From the NCBI GenBank assembly GCA_022764465.1, contig JALERL010000096.1, forward strand, positions 1-57,846: DNA of 57,846 bases, written 5' to 3'. Below the pieces are notes generated by a model. That model was not told the origin of the DNA. It searched no databases and saw only the letters and a list, made by a program, of their open reading frames with translations. Position 1 is the stretch's first letter; every line of letters begins with the position of its first letter. Position numbers and translations under genes: made by a program. The DNA comes from Lachnospiraceae bacterium. GTDB lineage: Bacteria > Bacillota > Clostridia > Lachnospirales > Lachnospiraceae. Shown here piece by piece: positions 1 through 8,194 of the stretch.

Positions 1-31
1 GTTTCTGGCGTAAGGCCGGATCCTTCTTGTG

Positions 32-67
32 AAAAATCGCGCAAGCCTGATGGCCTGCGCGATTTTT
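32..67 (+). terminator. Intrinsic terminator of an upstream gene
   Basis: A 16-bp stem (positions 32-47 against 52-67, one A/C mismatch) closes a TGAT loop. It is GC-rich in the middle, begins with AAAAA and ends with TTTTT, so it could work in both directions. An upstream gene probably ends at about 13 (TAA in frame 2) or 31 (TGA in frame 3). Too little of that gene is in the window to identify it. Confidence 0.8.
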
Positions 68-98
68 GTGTCATGTGTCATGGAGACGGGGCAAATGG

Positions 99-242
99 AT
101 GCCATGCCGGTACAGGTTTCCGTTTGACGCCCGCCGCTGCATCTTAAAGGCACTGGTGATCTATGTGCCAACAATGGGACTGGTGTTTTTTCTCGTGTTT
201 TTAAGCGGGTTTATCGATCCGCTTGCAAAACAGGAAACGTAA
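99..242 (+). CDS. Doubtful 47-codon membrane-like ORF
   Basis: An ATG at 99 opens 47 codons ending in TAA at 240-242. The middle of the peptide is strongly hydrophobic (ALVIYVPTMGLVFFLVFLSG) and would span a membrane once. A weak GGAG lies about 13 bases before the start. I do not recognise the sequence. It could be a small membrane protein, the decayed C-terminus of a larger one, or chance. It sits between a terminator and the proB promoter with no clear promoter of its own. Apart from this ORF, 1-339 holds only the terminator and the proB promoter. Confidence 0.2.
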   Translation: MPCRYRFPFDARRCILKALVIYVPTMGLVFFLVFLSGFIDPLAKQET

Positions 243-254
243 TCAGATATTTTT

Positions 255-283
255 TTGATGATTTTTCATACAAAGTGTGTTAA
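255..283 (+). promoter_or_regulatory. Sigma-A-like promoter of proB
   Basis: TTGATG (255-260), 17-bp spacer, TGTTAA (278-283). It starts transcription about 50 bases before the proB ATG. The -35 is good and the -10 only fair. Confidence 0.45.
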
Positions 284-339
284 AGTAAAAAATGTATGTA
301 ATTTAATGAAGAAATCAGGATAGAAAAGAAGGCAGAAAC

Positions 340-1194
340 ATGGATGCAGAGTTAAGAAAAATGTTAAAACATAAAAAGAGAGTAGTAGTTAAGATCGGTT
401 CATCCTCCTTACAGCATCAGGAGACCGGAAAGTTAAATCTGTTTAAGGTAGAACGTCTGGTACGGGAACTTTGCGATATCCGGAATCAAGGAATCGATGT
501 CTGTCTGGTCAGTTCCGGTGCGATCGCTGTCGGAAGACAGTCTATGGGACTGACCGAGCGGCCGAAGAATATCTCAACGAAGCAGGCATGTGCAGCCGTT
601 GGACAGGCGAGGCTTATGATGACGTATCAGAAGTTGTTCTCCGAGTATCACCAGCAGGCAGGACAGGTTCTGATGACGAAGAATACCATGTTAGATAATG
701 TTGCAAGAAAGAATGCACAGAATACCTTTGAAGAACTGTTCCGCATGGGTGTGATCCCAATTGTAAATGAAAATGATACAGTCTCTACCTATGAGATGCA
801 GTTTGGTGACAACGATTCGCTGTCTGCCATCGTTGCATCGTTAGTCGGGGCAGACCTGTTGATCCTGTTATCTGATATTGACGGACTCTTTACCGATGAT
901 CCGCATAAGAACCCGGATGCAAAGCTGATCCCATATGTAGACAGGCTTGATGAGCATGTACAGGGAATGGCAAAGGGAACGACCGGAAGTGATGTCGGAA
1001 CCGGTGGAATGGCAACAAAGCTGATCGCAGCAAAGATTGCGACGGTATCCGGGGCAGATATGATCATTGCAAACGGCAGGGATGTTGGTATCCTGCATCA
1101 GATTTTTGAGGGAGATTTTGTCGGTACGCTGTTTCAGGCACACCGCAATGAGGATTTTTATATTGCAGATTTTATTGAAGAGAGTATGGGCTAG
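340..1194 (+). CDS. proB: Glutamate 5-kinase, short form without PUA domain
   Basis: Cytosolic enzyme that phosphorylates the gamma-carboxyl of glutamate with ATP, the first step of proline synthesis. The 284-residue protein is one amino-acid-kinase fold: a nucleotide-binding VVVKIGSSSL (15-24), NEND (143-146), GDND (156-159), SDIDGL (178-183) and GTGGMATK (220-227). The E. coli enzyme has about 367 residues and a C-terminal PUA domain; here the protein stops after the kinase, so feedback or oligomer behaviour may differ. The ATG at 340 follows AGAAGG. ProA, its partner that uses the unstable glutamyl phosphate, is encoded 1 kb downstream, separated by DUF896 and fthC. Identification is secure. 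Confidence 0.96.
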   Translation: MDAELRKMLKHKKRVVVKIGSSSLQHQETGKLNLFKVERLVRELCDIRNQGIDVCLVSSGAIAVGRQSMGLTERPKNISTKQACAAVGQARLMMTYQKLFSEYHQQAGQVLMTKNTMLDNVARKNAQNTFEELFRMGVIPIVNENDTVSTYEMQFGDNDSLSAIVASLVGADLLILLSDIDGLFTDDPHKNPDAKLIPYVDRLDEHVQGMAKGTTGSDVGTGGMATKLIAAKIATVSGADMIIANGRDVGILHQIFEGDFVGTLFQAHRNEDFYIADFIEESMG

Positions 1195-1208
1195 AAAGGA
1201 ATCAGAGT

Positions 1209-1439
1209 ATGATCGAAGATACAATCAGACGAATCAATGAATTATACCATAAGTCTAAGACCCCGGAAGGACTGACTCCGGAGGAAAAGGACGAGCAGGC
1301 AAGACTGCGTGGGGAATATATTGCATCCGTCCGTAACAATTTAAAGAGTCAGCTGAATAACATTGATGTGAAGAATGCGGATGGAACGATCGAAAACCTT
1401 GGGGAAAAGTATGGAAACAAAAAAAGAACTTCGCACTAG
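1209..1439 (+). CDS. DUF896 (YnzC/UPF0291) family protein
   Basis: A 76-residue soluble protein with the family pattern of an N-terminal helix (IRRINELYHKSK), a proline turn (TPEGLTPEEKDEQARLR) and a second helix ending in LK. Bacillus YnzC forms a two-helix hairpin and is linked to the LexA/SOS operon there; its biochemical role is not settled. Here it lies 14 bases after proB. Its last 29 bases overlap the start of fthC, so the two are probably translated together. The tail after residue 58 is basic and variable. Confidence 0.88.
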   Translation: MIEDTIRRINELYHKSKTPEGLTPEEKDEQARLRGEYIASVRNNLKSQLNNIDVKNADGTIENLGEKYGNKKRTSH

Positions 1440-1992
1440 ATGTAAGGCACGCAGAAATGAACTGACCACAGGGGAGGTACGGATGCGTTCCGCTGTGATT
1501 GAAGATCTGTTAAGAGGTTTAGAGGCGTTTGCACAGGCAGAAGTGATCTATGGTTATTATCCGCTTGGGAAGGAAGTTTCCTTACTGCATATATTGGAAT
1601 TTTGTTTACAGCAGAAAAAGACGGTGGCACTTCCACGCGTGCATGGAGATTCCATGGATTTTTACCGGATTCGTGACCTTGGTGAAGTACGGGAAGGCTG
1701 TTTTCATGTGATGGAGCCGGTGACACAGGAGAAAATGGAAGAAACACATGGTCTTGTGCTGGTACCCGGTGTGGCATTTGATCTCTTTGGCAATCGGATC
1801 GGTTATGGGAAGGGTTATTATGACCGGTATTTTGTACGGTATCCGAAGCTGATCCGTGCAGGGATCGCTTATGATCTTCAGGTAACGGAAGAGGAGATCG
1901 ATCACTGGGAAGGTGATATGCAGATGCAGTATCTGATCACAGAACATCAGATTTATGATTTTGCAGCAAAACATGAAAAAAATGAAGAATAA
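1411..1992 (+). CDS. fthC: 5-formyltetrahydrofolate cyclo-ligase
   Basis: Converts 5-formyl-THF to 5,10-methenyl-THF with ATP, salvaging a dead-end folate in the cytosol. The 193-residue protein carries the family signature near its C-terminus: LVLVPGVAFD followed by the glycine-rich IGYGKGYYDRY that binds ATP and folate. An upstream in-frame ATG at 1375 exists, but the ATG at 1411 has GGGGAA just before it and gives the usual N-terminus (METKKELRTRCKARR). The start lies inside the DUF896 gene. It is part of the proB-proA cluster, but the enzyme has no direct role in proline synthesis. Confidence 0.92.
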   Translation: METKKELRTRCKARRNELTTGEVRMRSAVIEDLLRGLEAFAQAEVIYGYYPLGKEVSLLHILEFCLQQKKTVALPRVHGDSMDFYRIRDLGEVREGCFHVMEPVTQEKMEETHGLVLVPGVAFDLFGNRIGYGKGYYDRYFVRYPKLIRAGIAYDLQVTEEEIDHWEGDMQMQYLITEHQIYDFAAKHEKNEE

Positions 1993-2159
1993 GCAGGAAA
2001 TCATGCAGATGTACAAGAACTCAAAACAAAAGGAATAATAGTAATAATAAAAATAATAGATACAAATAGCACAATTGCAGGAAAAACAGCAGGACTTTCA
2101 GAAGATGAATGATAAGAAATCAAAAGGAATCCGATGAAAGCAGAAAGGATGGATTTGAA

Positions 2160-3404
2160 ATGGAATTGATCGAGATTGGAAAGGCAGCAAAGGCTGCGGA
2201 ACAGACCATCAGAAACTTATCCACTGTGAAAAAAAATGAGGCGCTTCTTCAGGTGGCAGACCATTTGATTGAGGACACCGATGCATTACTTGCAGCGAAT
2301 GAGCTGGATATGGAAAACGGAAGAAAAAATGGTATGGCGCAGGGAATGTTAGACCGTCTGCTCTTAACGAAGGAGCGTATTGCGCAGATGGCAGAGGGCA
2401 TCCGTCAGGTCGCTGCCTTAGAGGACCCGATCGGAGAAGTGACCGGTATGAAGTGCCGTCCGAATGGACTTCGGATCGGTCAGAAGCGTGTACCGTTAGG
2501 TGTGATCGGAATCATCTATGAAGCAAGACCAAACGTTACCGCAGATGCATTTGCACTGTGCTTTAAGACCGGAAATGTCGTGATCTTAAAGGGCGGAAGT
2601 GATGCCATTCATTCGAATATTGCGATTGTGGCAAGTATTCGTAAGACCTTAGAGCAGGCAGGTGTTACCGCGGATGCGATCACCCTGATCGAGGATACCA
2701 GCCGGGAGACTGCTGCACAGTTTATGAAGATGAATGGATATGTGGACGTGCTGATTCCAAGAGGTGGGGCAGGACTGATCCGTGCAGTTGTCAATAACGC
2801 AACCGTGCCGGTCATTGAGACAGGTACCGGCAACTGTCATATTTATGTAGACGAGAGTGCCGATTTTGATATGGCATTAAATATTATCTTTAATGCGAAG
2901 ACGCAACGGATCGGTGTCTGCAATGCCTGTGAATCCTTAGTGATCCATGAGGCAGTCGTTGACCGTTTTATGCCGCTTTTAAAGGAAAAACTCCTTGCAA
3001 AGCAGGTTGAGATCCGTGGAGATGAAAAGGCTGCGGCAGCAACAGACGGTATTGTGCCGGCAACCGAGGAAGACTGGGGAACGGAGTACTTAGATTATAT
3101 TATCTCTGCAAAGACGGTAAAAAATGTGGATGAAGCGATCGCACATATCAATAAATATAATACCGGTCATTCAGAAGCGATTATTACAAACAGCTATGAA
3201 AATGCGGAGAAGTTCTTAGATCAGATCGATGCAGCCTGCGTCTATGTCAATGCATCCACCCGTTTTACCGATGGATTCGAATTTGGCTTTGGTGCAGAGA
3301 TCGGAATCAGTACCCAGAAGCTGCATGCAAGAGGACCGATGGGACTGCTTGCGCTTACCAGTACAAAGTATGTGATCTACGGAAACGGACAGGTCCGTCC
3401 ATAG
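2160..3404 (+). CDS. proA: Gamma-glutamyl phosphate reductase
   Basis: Reduces glutamyl-5-phosphate to glutamate semialdehyde with NADPH, the second step of proline synthesis. The 414-residue protein has the aldehyde-dehydrogenase fold, with the cofactor region [14 protein letters not shown] (114-127), [10 protein letters not shown] (144-153) and the catalytic cysteine in [10 protein letters not shown] (Cys254). An upstream in-frame ATG exists at 2109. I prefer the ATG at 2160, seven bases after AAAGGATGG, because it gives the family N-terminus [14 protein letters not shown]. The 167-bp gap after fthC is A-rich and shows no clear promoter, so read-through from proB is likely. Confidence 0.95.
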   Translation: MELIEIGKAAKAAEQTIRNLSTVKKNEALLQVADHLIEDTDALLAANELDMENGRKNGMAQGMLDRLLLTKERIAQMAEGIRQVAALEDPIGEVTGMKCRPNGLRIGQKRVPLGVIGIIYEARPNVTADAFALCFKTGNVVILKGGSDAIHSNIAIVASIRKTLEQAGVTADAITLIEDTSRETAAQFMKMNGYVDVLIPRGGAGLIRAVVNNATVPVIETGTGNCHIYVDESADFDMALNIIFNAKTQRIGVCNACESLVIHEAVVDRFMPLLKEKLLAKQVEIRGDEKAAAATDGIVPATEEDWGTEYLDYIISAKTVKNVDEAIAHINKYNTGHSEAIITNSYENAEKFLDQIDAACVYVNASTRFTDGFEFGFGAEIGISTQKLHARGPMGLLALTSTKYVIYGNGQVRP

Positions 3405-3462
3405 GATGAACCGTTTATCAGAATGGAAGTAAGAAAGAATCAGGATAGATAAGGAAGAAAGT

Positions 3463-4905
3463 ATGAAGGAATTAGAGAAAATCGTACCATCTGCTGAGAT
3501 TCCGGTAATGGAACCGCAGAGACAGTTTTATTTTATGGATATTGCGAAGCAGTATGTTGCCCGCTTAGAAGAGAAAAAGGGAAGAAAGCTGACCTTCTGC
3601 GTCAATACCTTTGGCTGTCAGATGAATGCAAGGGATTCGGAAAAATTATGCGGAATCTTAGAAGCGGTTGGTTATGTGGAAACGGATACCGAGGAAGCAG
3701 ATTTTGTCATCTACAATACCTGTACAGTACGTGAAAATGCGAATAACAAGGTATATGGACGTCTCGGCTATTTACAGGGCTTAAAGCGTAAGAATCCGGA
3801 TATGATCATTGCACTTTGCGGATGTATGATGCAGGAGGAAAAGGTCGTAGAGAAGTTAAAAAAGAGCTATCGCTACGTTAATCTGATCTTTGGTACACAT
3901 AATATTTACAAATTTGCAGAACTGATCGTTCAGACCTTTGAATCCGATAAAATGGTGATCGATATCTGGAAGGATACCGATAAGATCGTAGAGGAACTTC
4001 CGGTAGAACGGAAATACCGCTTTAAATCCGGTGTCAATATCATGTTTGGCTGTAATAATTTCTGCAGTTATTGTATCGTGCCGTATGTACGTGGCAGAGA
4101 GCGGAGCAGAAAGCCGCAGGATATTATCCGTGAGATCGAAGGGCTGGTTGCAGATGGTGTTGTGGAAGTCATGCTGCTTGGCCAGAATGTCAATTCCTAC
4201 GGTAAGAACTTAGATGTTCCGGTTACTTTTGCGGAATTGTTACAGGAGATCGAGAAGATCGACGGCTTAGAGCGGATCCGTTTTATGACCTCGCATCCGA
4301 AGGATCTTTCCGATGAGCTGATCGAAGTGATGAAGCATTCGAAGAAGATCTGTAAGCATCTGCATCTTCCGTTACAGTCGGGAAGCAGCCGGGTGCTTAA
4401 GGAAATGAACCGGCGTTATACCAAGGAGCAGTATCTTGCACTGGTCGATAGGATCCGTGCGGCAGTACCGGATATTGCACTGACAACGGATATTATCGTA
4501 GGATTCCCGGGTGAGACTGAGGAAGACTTTGAAGAAACCATGGATGTAGTAAGAAAGGTGCAGTATGACAGTGCCTTTACCTTCATCTATTCGAAACGTA
4601 CCGGTACACCTGCTGCCGAAAAGGAAGACCAGGTACCGGAGGCTGTAGTCAAAGAACGTTTTGACCGGCTGCTTGCCGAAGTACAGACGATCGCAGCGAA
4701 AAAGGCACAGGCCTATGAAGGACAGACACTGCCGGTTTTAGTGGAAGAGGTCAACGAGCATGATAAGAATTTGGTAACCGGAAGATTAAGCAACAATTCG
4801 GTTGTACATTTTCCGGGAGACAGTTCCCTGATCGGTAAGATCGTTGATGTATGCTTAAAGGAGTGCAAGGGCTTCTATTATATGGGAGAGCAGTGTGAAA
4901 AATAG
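3463..4905 (+). CDS. miaB: tRNA-2-methylthio-N6-dimethylallyladenosine synthase
   Basis: Radical-SAM methylthiotransferase that adds the 2-methylthio group to isopentenyl-A37 of tRNAs reading UNN codons. The 480-residue protein has the N-terminal MTTase domain with auxiliary-cluster cysteines C52, C87 and C121, the radical-SAM motif CNNFCSYC (C197, C201, C204), and a C-terminal TRAM domain from about residue 415. An N-terminal extension of about 40 residues precedes the usual start, as is common in Clostridia. RimO, the ribosomal-protein counterpart, is at 27186. The last codons (Gln-Cys-Glu-Lys-stop) fall inside a short palindrome at 4893-4916. Confidence 0.95.
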   Translation: MKELEKIVPSAEIPVMEPQRQFYFMDIAKQYVARLEEKKGRKLTFCVNTFGCQMNARDSEKLCGILEAVGYVETDTEEADFVIYNTCTVRENANNKVYGRLGYLQGLKRKNPDMIIALCGCMMQEEKVVEKLKKSYRYVNLIFGTHNIYKFAELIVQTFESDKMVIDIWKDTDKIVEELPVERKYRFKSGVNIMFGCNNFCSYCIVPYVRGRERSRKPQDIIREIEGLVADGVVEVMLLGQNVNSYGKNLDVPVTFAELLQEIEKIDGLERIRFMTSHPKDLSDELIEVMKHSKKICKHLHLPLQSGSSRVLKEMNRRYTKEQYLALVDRIRAAVPDIALTTDIIVGFPGETEEDFEETMDVVRKVQYDSAFTFIYSKRTGTPAAEKEDQVPEAVVKERFDRLLAEVQTIAAKKAQAYEGQTLPVLVEEVNEHDKNLVTGRLSNNSVVHFPGDSSLIGKIVDVCLKECKGFYYMGEQCEK

Positions 4906-4916
4906 AAGCTTCACAC
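4893..4916. repeat. Short palindrome across the miaB stop codon
   Basis: GTGTGAA (4893-4899) pairs with TTCACAC (4910-4916) around a 10-nt loop that contains the miaB TAG. A close relative, CAGTGTGAAAAATA...TTCACACG, occurs at 13375-13399, and a weaker one follows gerW at 15633. There is no U-run, so it is not a classic terminator. It may be a dispersed hairpin element. Confidence 0.5.
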
Positions 4917-4938
4917 GAAGAGAAAGGCTGGATACAGA

Positions 4939-5319
4939 ATGAAAAGACGACCGGGAAAACGGGATCTGCTTTTGATCATAGCTCTGCTTCTTGTCTGTGC
5001 GGTCAGTGCCGTGGCAGTGTATTTTCTACAGTCAAAAAATGGAGCATATGCTGTGGTGACAATCGATGGAAGTGCGTACGGCAGATATGATCTGTCAAAG
5101 GAGCAGACTGTACAGATACGCAAGGATGGCGTAGTCACGAATACCCTTCAGATTGCTGACGGACATGCAGATATGACAGATGCCAACTGCCCGGATAAGC
5201 TTTGTGTCCATCAGAAAGCAATCTCAAAAAGTGCAGAGAGTATTATCTGCCTTCCGAATAAGGTGGTTGTAACGATCGAAGGCGGATCAGAAAGTAACTT
5301 TGATTCGATGGCAAGATAG
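4939..5319 (+). CDS. NusG domain II-containing membrane-anchored protein
   Basis: A 126-residue protein with a basic N-terminus, one membrane helix (about residues 9-29, LLLIIALLLVCAVSAVAVYF) and an extracytoplasmic NusG_II domain. The domain is marked by DANCPDKLCVHQ (about 82-93) and IICLPNKVVVTI (about 102-113); three cysteines are conserved in this family. It is a predicted surface beta domain, not a transcription factor. The next gene, 18 bases on, encodes a Gx transporter. The same pair is found in flavin-based extracellular electron transfer loci of Listeria, so a role in membrane redox or isoprenoid/quinone traffic is possible but unproved. Confidence 0.85.
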   Translation: MKRRPGKRDLLLIIALLLVCAVSAVAVYFLQSKNGAYAVVTIDGSAYGRYDLSKEQTVQIRKDGVVTNTLQIADGHADMTDANCPDKLCVHQKAISKSAESIICLPNKVVVTIEGGSESNFDSMAR

Positions 5320-5337
5320 GAAGGCGTGGTTAGTCAT

Positions 5338-5832
5338 ATGAAAAATAAAGTCGCTTACATGGGTGTATTTCTGGCTCTGGCATTAATCTTAAGCTATGTG
5401 GAATCGCTGATTCCGTTTTATTTTGGCATTCCCGGTGTAAAGCTTGGCCTGGCGAATCTGATCGTGGTGATCATGCTCTATGCAGTCGGAGCGAAGGAAG
5501 CATTTGCCATTTCCATGTTACGGATCCTGTTGTCCGGTTTTTTGTTTGGCAATCTGTTCAGTATTCTATACAGCTTTGCCGGAGGCATTTTAAGCTTTCT
5601 TGTGATGTGGCTGGTAAAACGGACCGGAAAGTTCCATGTGATGTCGGTCAGTATCTGTGGCGGAATCACACATAATATCGGACAGATCCTTGTTGCATCG
5701 GTGATCGTTGAGACGTACAGTATCTTTTATTATATTCCGGTTCTGCTCATTGCCGGTCTGATCACCGGAATGCTGATCGGTGTGATCGCCGGTGAAGTGT
5801 CAGACAGGTTAAGACCGGATTGGTTCCGTTAG
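5338..5832 (+). CDS. Gx transporter family protein (HepS-component-I-like)
   Basis: A 164-residue integral membrane protein with about five hydrophobic helices and no soluble domain. The N-terminus (YMGVFLALALILSYVESLIP, then GIPGVKLGLAN) is typical of the Gx family, often annotated as heptaprenyl diphosphate synthase component I and resembling ECF-transporter S components. A GTG at 5326 is in frame, but AGGAAGG lies almost against it. The ATG at 5338, about 13 bases after that site, fits better. The substrate cannot be told from sequence; an isoprenoid or related lipid precursor is a common guess. Confidence 0.85.
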   Translation: MKNKVAYMGVFLALALILSYVESLIPFYFGIPGVKLGLANLIVVIMLYAVGAKEAFAISMLRILLSGFLFGNLFSILYSFAGGILSFLVMWLVKRTGKFHVMSVSICGGITHNIGQILVASVIVETYSIFYYIPVLLIAGLITGMLIGVIAGEVSDRLRPDWFR

Positions 5833-5849
5833 AAAAGGAAGGAAAACAT

Positions 5850-6467
5850 ATGTATTCTTATATCAAAGGACAGCTTGCAGAAGTTATCGATGAAAATCAT
5901 ATTGTGGTGGAAAATCATGGGATCGGGTATGACATCTGTGTCCCAGCCACACTGCTTGAGACACTCCCGAAGACCGGGGCAGAGATCAAGATCTATACTT
6001 ATCTGCATGTAAAGGAAGATATTTTTATGCTGTATGGCTTTTTAAGCCCGGATGACCGTAAGGTCTTTAAGCTTTTGATCGGTGTAAGCGGAATCGGACC
6101 CAAGGGCGCACTTGGAATCCTTTCTGTGATGTCTGCGGATACCTTACGTTTTGCAGTGTTAAGCGAGGATGCAAAGGCGATCGCAAAGGCACCGGGAGTC
6201 GGTGGCAAGACGGCACAGCGTGTGATCATAGAGCTGAAGGACAAGTTAAGCTTAGAGGAAGCGTTCGAGTTAAAGACGGAGCATGTAGCGGCAGATGCCG
6301 GAAAAGACGAGGTAAAGGGCAAGAAGAAAGAAGCGGTGGAAGCACTGGTATCCTTAGGTTACGCTTCTTCCGAAGCCTTAAAGGTATTAAGCGGAATCGA
6401 AATTACAGCGGATAGTACCGTAGAAGAGATCTTAAAGCAGGCGTTAAAATCAATGGCGTTTCTGTAA
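5850..6467 (+). CDS. ruvA: Holliday junction branch migration protein RuvA
   Basis: Binds four-way DNA junctions as a tetramer and loads the RuvB motors. The 205-residue protein shows the N-terminal OB domain ([12 protein letters not shown], then GIGYDI), the double helix-hairpin-helix region ([16 protein letters not shown] and [18 protein letters not shown]) and the C-terminal three-helix RuvB-contact domain ([16 protein letters not shown]). An in-frame start at 5820 inside the previous gene is unlikely; AGGAAGG sits just before the ATG at 5850. ruvB follows 29 bases later. RecU at 37651 would act as the resolvase. Confidence 0.96.
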   Translation: MYSYIKGQLAEVIDENHIVVENHGIGYDICVPATLLETLPKTGAEIKIYTYLHVKEDIFMLYGFLSPDDRKVFKLLIGVSGIGPKGALGILSVMSADTLRFAVLSEDAKAIAKAPGVGGKTAQRVIIELKDKLSLEEAFELKTEHVAADAGKDEVKGKKKEAVEALVSLGYASSEALKVLSGIEITADSTVEEILKQALKSMAFL

Positions 6468-6496
6468 GACGATATGAGAAAGGCATGGAGTATCGG

Positions 6497-7489
6497 ATGG
6501 AAAAAAGAGTGATATCGACGCAGGTGCAGGAAGAGGATATTAAGATTGAAACCAGTCTGCGCCCGCTTACGTTAGATGAATATATTGGTCAGGAAAAGGC
6601 AAAGAATAATCTGCGTGTCTATATCGAGGCAGCAAAGCAGCGGAAAGAGCCGTTAGATCATGTGCTTTTTTACGGACCTCCGGGACTTGGAAAGACAACC
6701 CTTGCCGGGATTATTGCAAATGAAATGGGGGTGCATATGAAGATCACCTCCGGCCCTGCAATCGGCAAGCCGGGAGAGATGGCGGCAATCTTAAGCAATC
6801 TTGCGGAAGGAGACCTGCTTTTTGTCGATGAGATCCACCGCTTAAACCGTCAGGTCGAAGAGGTGCTCTATCCTGCAATGGAAGATTATGTGATCGATAT
6901 TATGGTCGGCAAGGGAGCAACGGCAAGATCGATCCGTTTAGATCTGCCGAAGTTTACCTTAGTTGGTGCAACGACAAGGGCAGGTCTGTTGTCCGCACCA
7001 CTGCGTGACCGGTTTGGCGTGGTACACCATCTGGAATTCTATAACGTAGAGGAATTAAAGACGATCATCGTCCATTCTGCCGCAAAGCTTGGGGTAGAGA
7101 TCGATGAGGCGGGAGCTACGGAGCTTGCAAGACGTTCGAGAGGTACGCCAAGACTTGCGAACCGCCTGTTAAAAAGAGTACGTGATTTTGCACAGGTACA
7201 GTACGATGGAAAGATCACAAAGGAGGTTGCGTCCTTTGCACTCGATCTTTTAGAGGTTGATAAGTTAGGTCTTGATCAGAATGATCGCAATATCCTGCTT
7301 ACGATCATCGAAAAGTTTCAGGGCGGCCCGGTCGGACTCGATACCTTAGCCGCTGCGATCGGCGAGGATGCCGGAACGATCGAGGATGTCTACGAGCCAT
7401 ATCTTGTGAAAAACGGTTTTATCAACCGTACGCCGAAGGGACGTGTGGTAACAGACTTTGGCTATCAGCACTTTGGTATCACAAAATAA
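6497..7489 (+). CDS. ruvB: Holliday junction branch migration helicase RuvB
   Basis: AAA+ ATPase that drives branch migration with RuvA. The 330-residue protein has Walker A GPPGLGKT (60-67), Walker B LLFVDEIH (107-114), sensor 1 in LVGATTRAG, the arginine-finger region APLRDRFG and a C-terminal winged helix ending near [12 protein letters not shown]. An ATG at 6485 is in frame, but its AGAAAGG would touch the start. The ATG at 6497 has GGAG six bases upstream, so I use it. Confidence 0.96.
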   Translation: MEKRVISTQVQEEDIKIETSLRPLTLDEYIGQEKAKNNLRVYIEAAKQRKEPLDHVLFYGPPGLGKTTLAGIIANEMGVHMKITSGPAIGKPGEMAAILSNLAEGDLLFVDEIHRLNRQVEEVLYPAMEDYVIDIMVGKGATARSIRLDLPKFTLVGATTRAGLLSAPLRDRFGVVHHLEFYNVEELKTIIVHSAAKLGVEIDEAGATELARRSRGTPRLANRLLKRVRDFAQVQYDGKITKEVASFALDLLEVDKLGLDQNDRNILLTIIEKFQGGPVGLDTLAAAIGEDAGTIEDVYEPYLVKNGFINRTPKGRVVTDFGYQHFGITK

Positions 7490-7493
7490 AGAG

Positions 7494-7522
7494 TTGTTTT
7501 TCAAGGCGAACACATTTATAAT
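7494..7522 (+). promoter_or_regulatory. Sigma-A promoter before zapA
   Basis: TTGTTT (7494-7499), 17 bp, TATAAT (7517-7522), just after the ruvB stop. It gives zapA a start independent of ruvAB. The -10 is perfect and the -35 is 4 of 6. Confidence 0.6.
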
Positions 7523-7556
7523 AAATCTAACAGACCTACAGGGAGGAACGCACAAT

Positions 7557-8114
7557 ATGTCAGCGAAAACAGATGCCGAGGTAATCATTGGCGGAAAAGT
7601 ATATACATTAAGTGGTTATGAGAGTGAAGAATATCTGCAGAAGGTTGCATCCTATATTAACAACAAGCGGAATGAATATGATGCATTAGAAGGCTATAAG
7701 AGACTTCCGGTGGACATGCAGTCTACCTTATTAGAGTTAAATATCGCAGATGACTACTTTAAAGCGAAAAGTCAGGTAGAGAAGTTAGAGCAGGATCTTG
7801 AAGCGAAGGAAAAGGAGATCTACGATCTCAGACACGATCTGATCTCGAACCAGATCAAGATGGAAAGCGACGAAAAGGCGTTAAAAGAGTTAGAAAAAGA
7901 GAACAAAGAACTGCTTTTAAATAAGACAAAGTTAGAAGCCAACTTAGAAGATGCCTTGTTAGGAAAAGTCCCTGGACAGAAAAAAGAGGACAATGAAAAA
8001 AAGGACAACATACCGTCAAATGCCATGGCAGCAGAAGAAATGGCGGTAAGTGATAAGGAAGAAAGCAAGGACACAGAGCATAACAAAGCAGGTCAGGATA
8101 AGAAGCATTTGTAG
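7557..8114 (+). CDS. zapA: Cell division protein ZapA
   Basis: FtsZ-ring-associated protein that bundles FtsZ filaments at midcell. The 185-residue protein has the ZapA N-terminal domain (DAEVIIGGKVYTLSGYESEE, then LQKVASYINNKRNEYD), followed by a long coiled coil (about 85-135). A charged tail, rich in Lys and Glu from about 145, is longer than in the roughly 85-110-residue Bacillus and E. coli proteins. The ATG at 7557 follows GGGAGGAACGCACAAT; earlier in-frame codons lie in the promoter. The gene sits between ruvB and the U32 protease, near the SEDS/PBP pair. Confidence 0.85.
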   Translation: MSAKTDAEVIIGGKVYTLSGYESEEYLQKVASYINNKRNEYDALEGYKRLPVDMQSTLLELNIADDYFKAKSQVEKLEQDLEAKEKEIYDLRHDLISNQIKMESDEKALKELEKENKELLLNKTKLEANLEDALLGKVPGQKKEDNEKKDNIPSNAMAAEEMAVSDKEESKDTEHNKAGQDKKHL

Positions 8115-8140
8115 ATTCGGATAAATGGGATCAGGATAAG

Positions 8141-8162
8141 GGGACAGAAAACTTTCTGTCCC
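8141..8162 (+). terminator. Hairpin after zapA, weak terminator
   Basis: GGGACAGAAA (8141-8150) pairs with TTTCTGTCCC (8153-8162), effectively a 9-bp stem with a 4-nt loop. It is followed only by TTTCG, so termination would be partial. It may attenuate read-through from zapA into the U32 gene. Confidence 0.5.
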
Positions 8163-8194
8163 TTTCGTATCGTGACAGACATCTGGGAAAAGGT

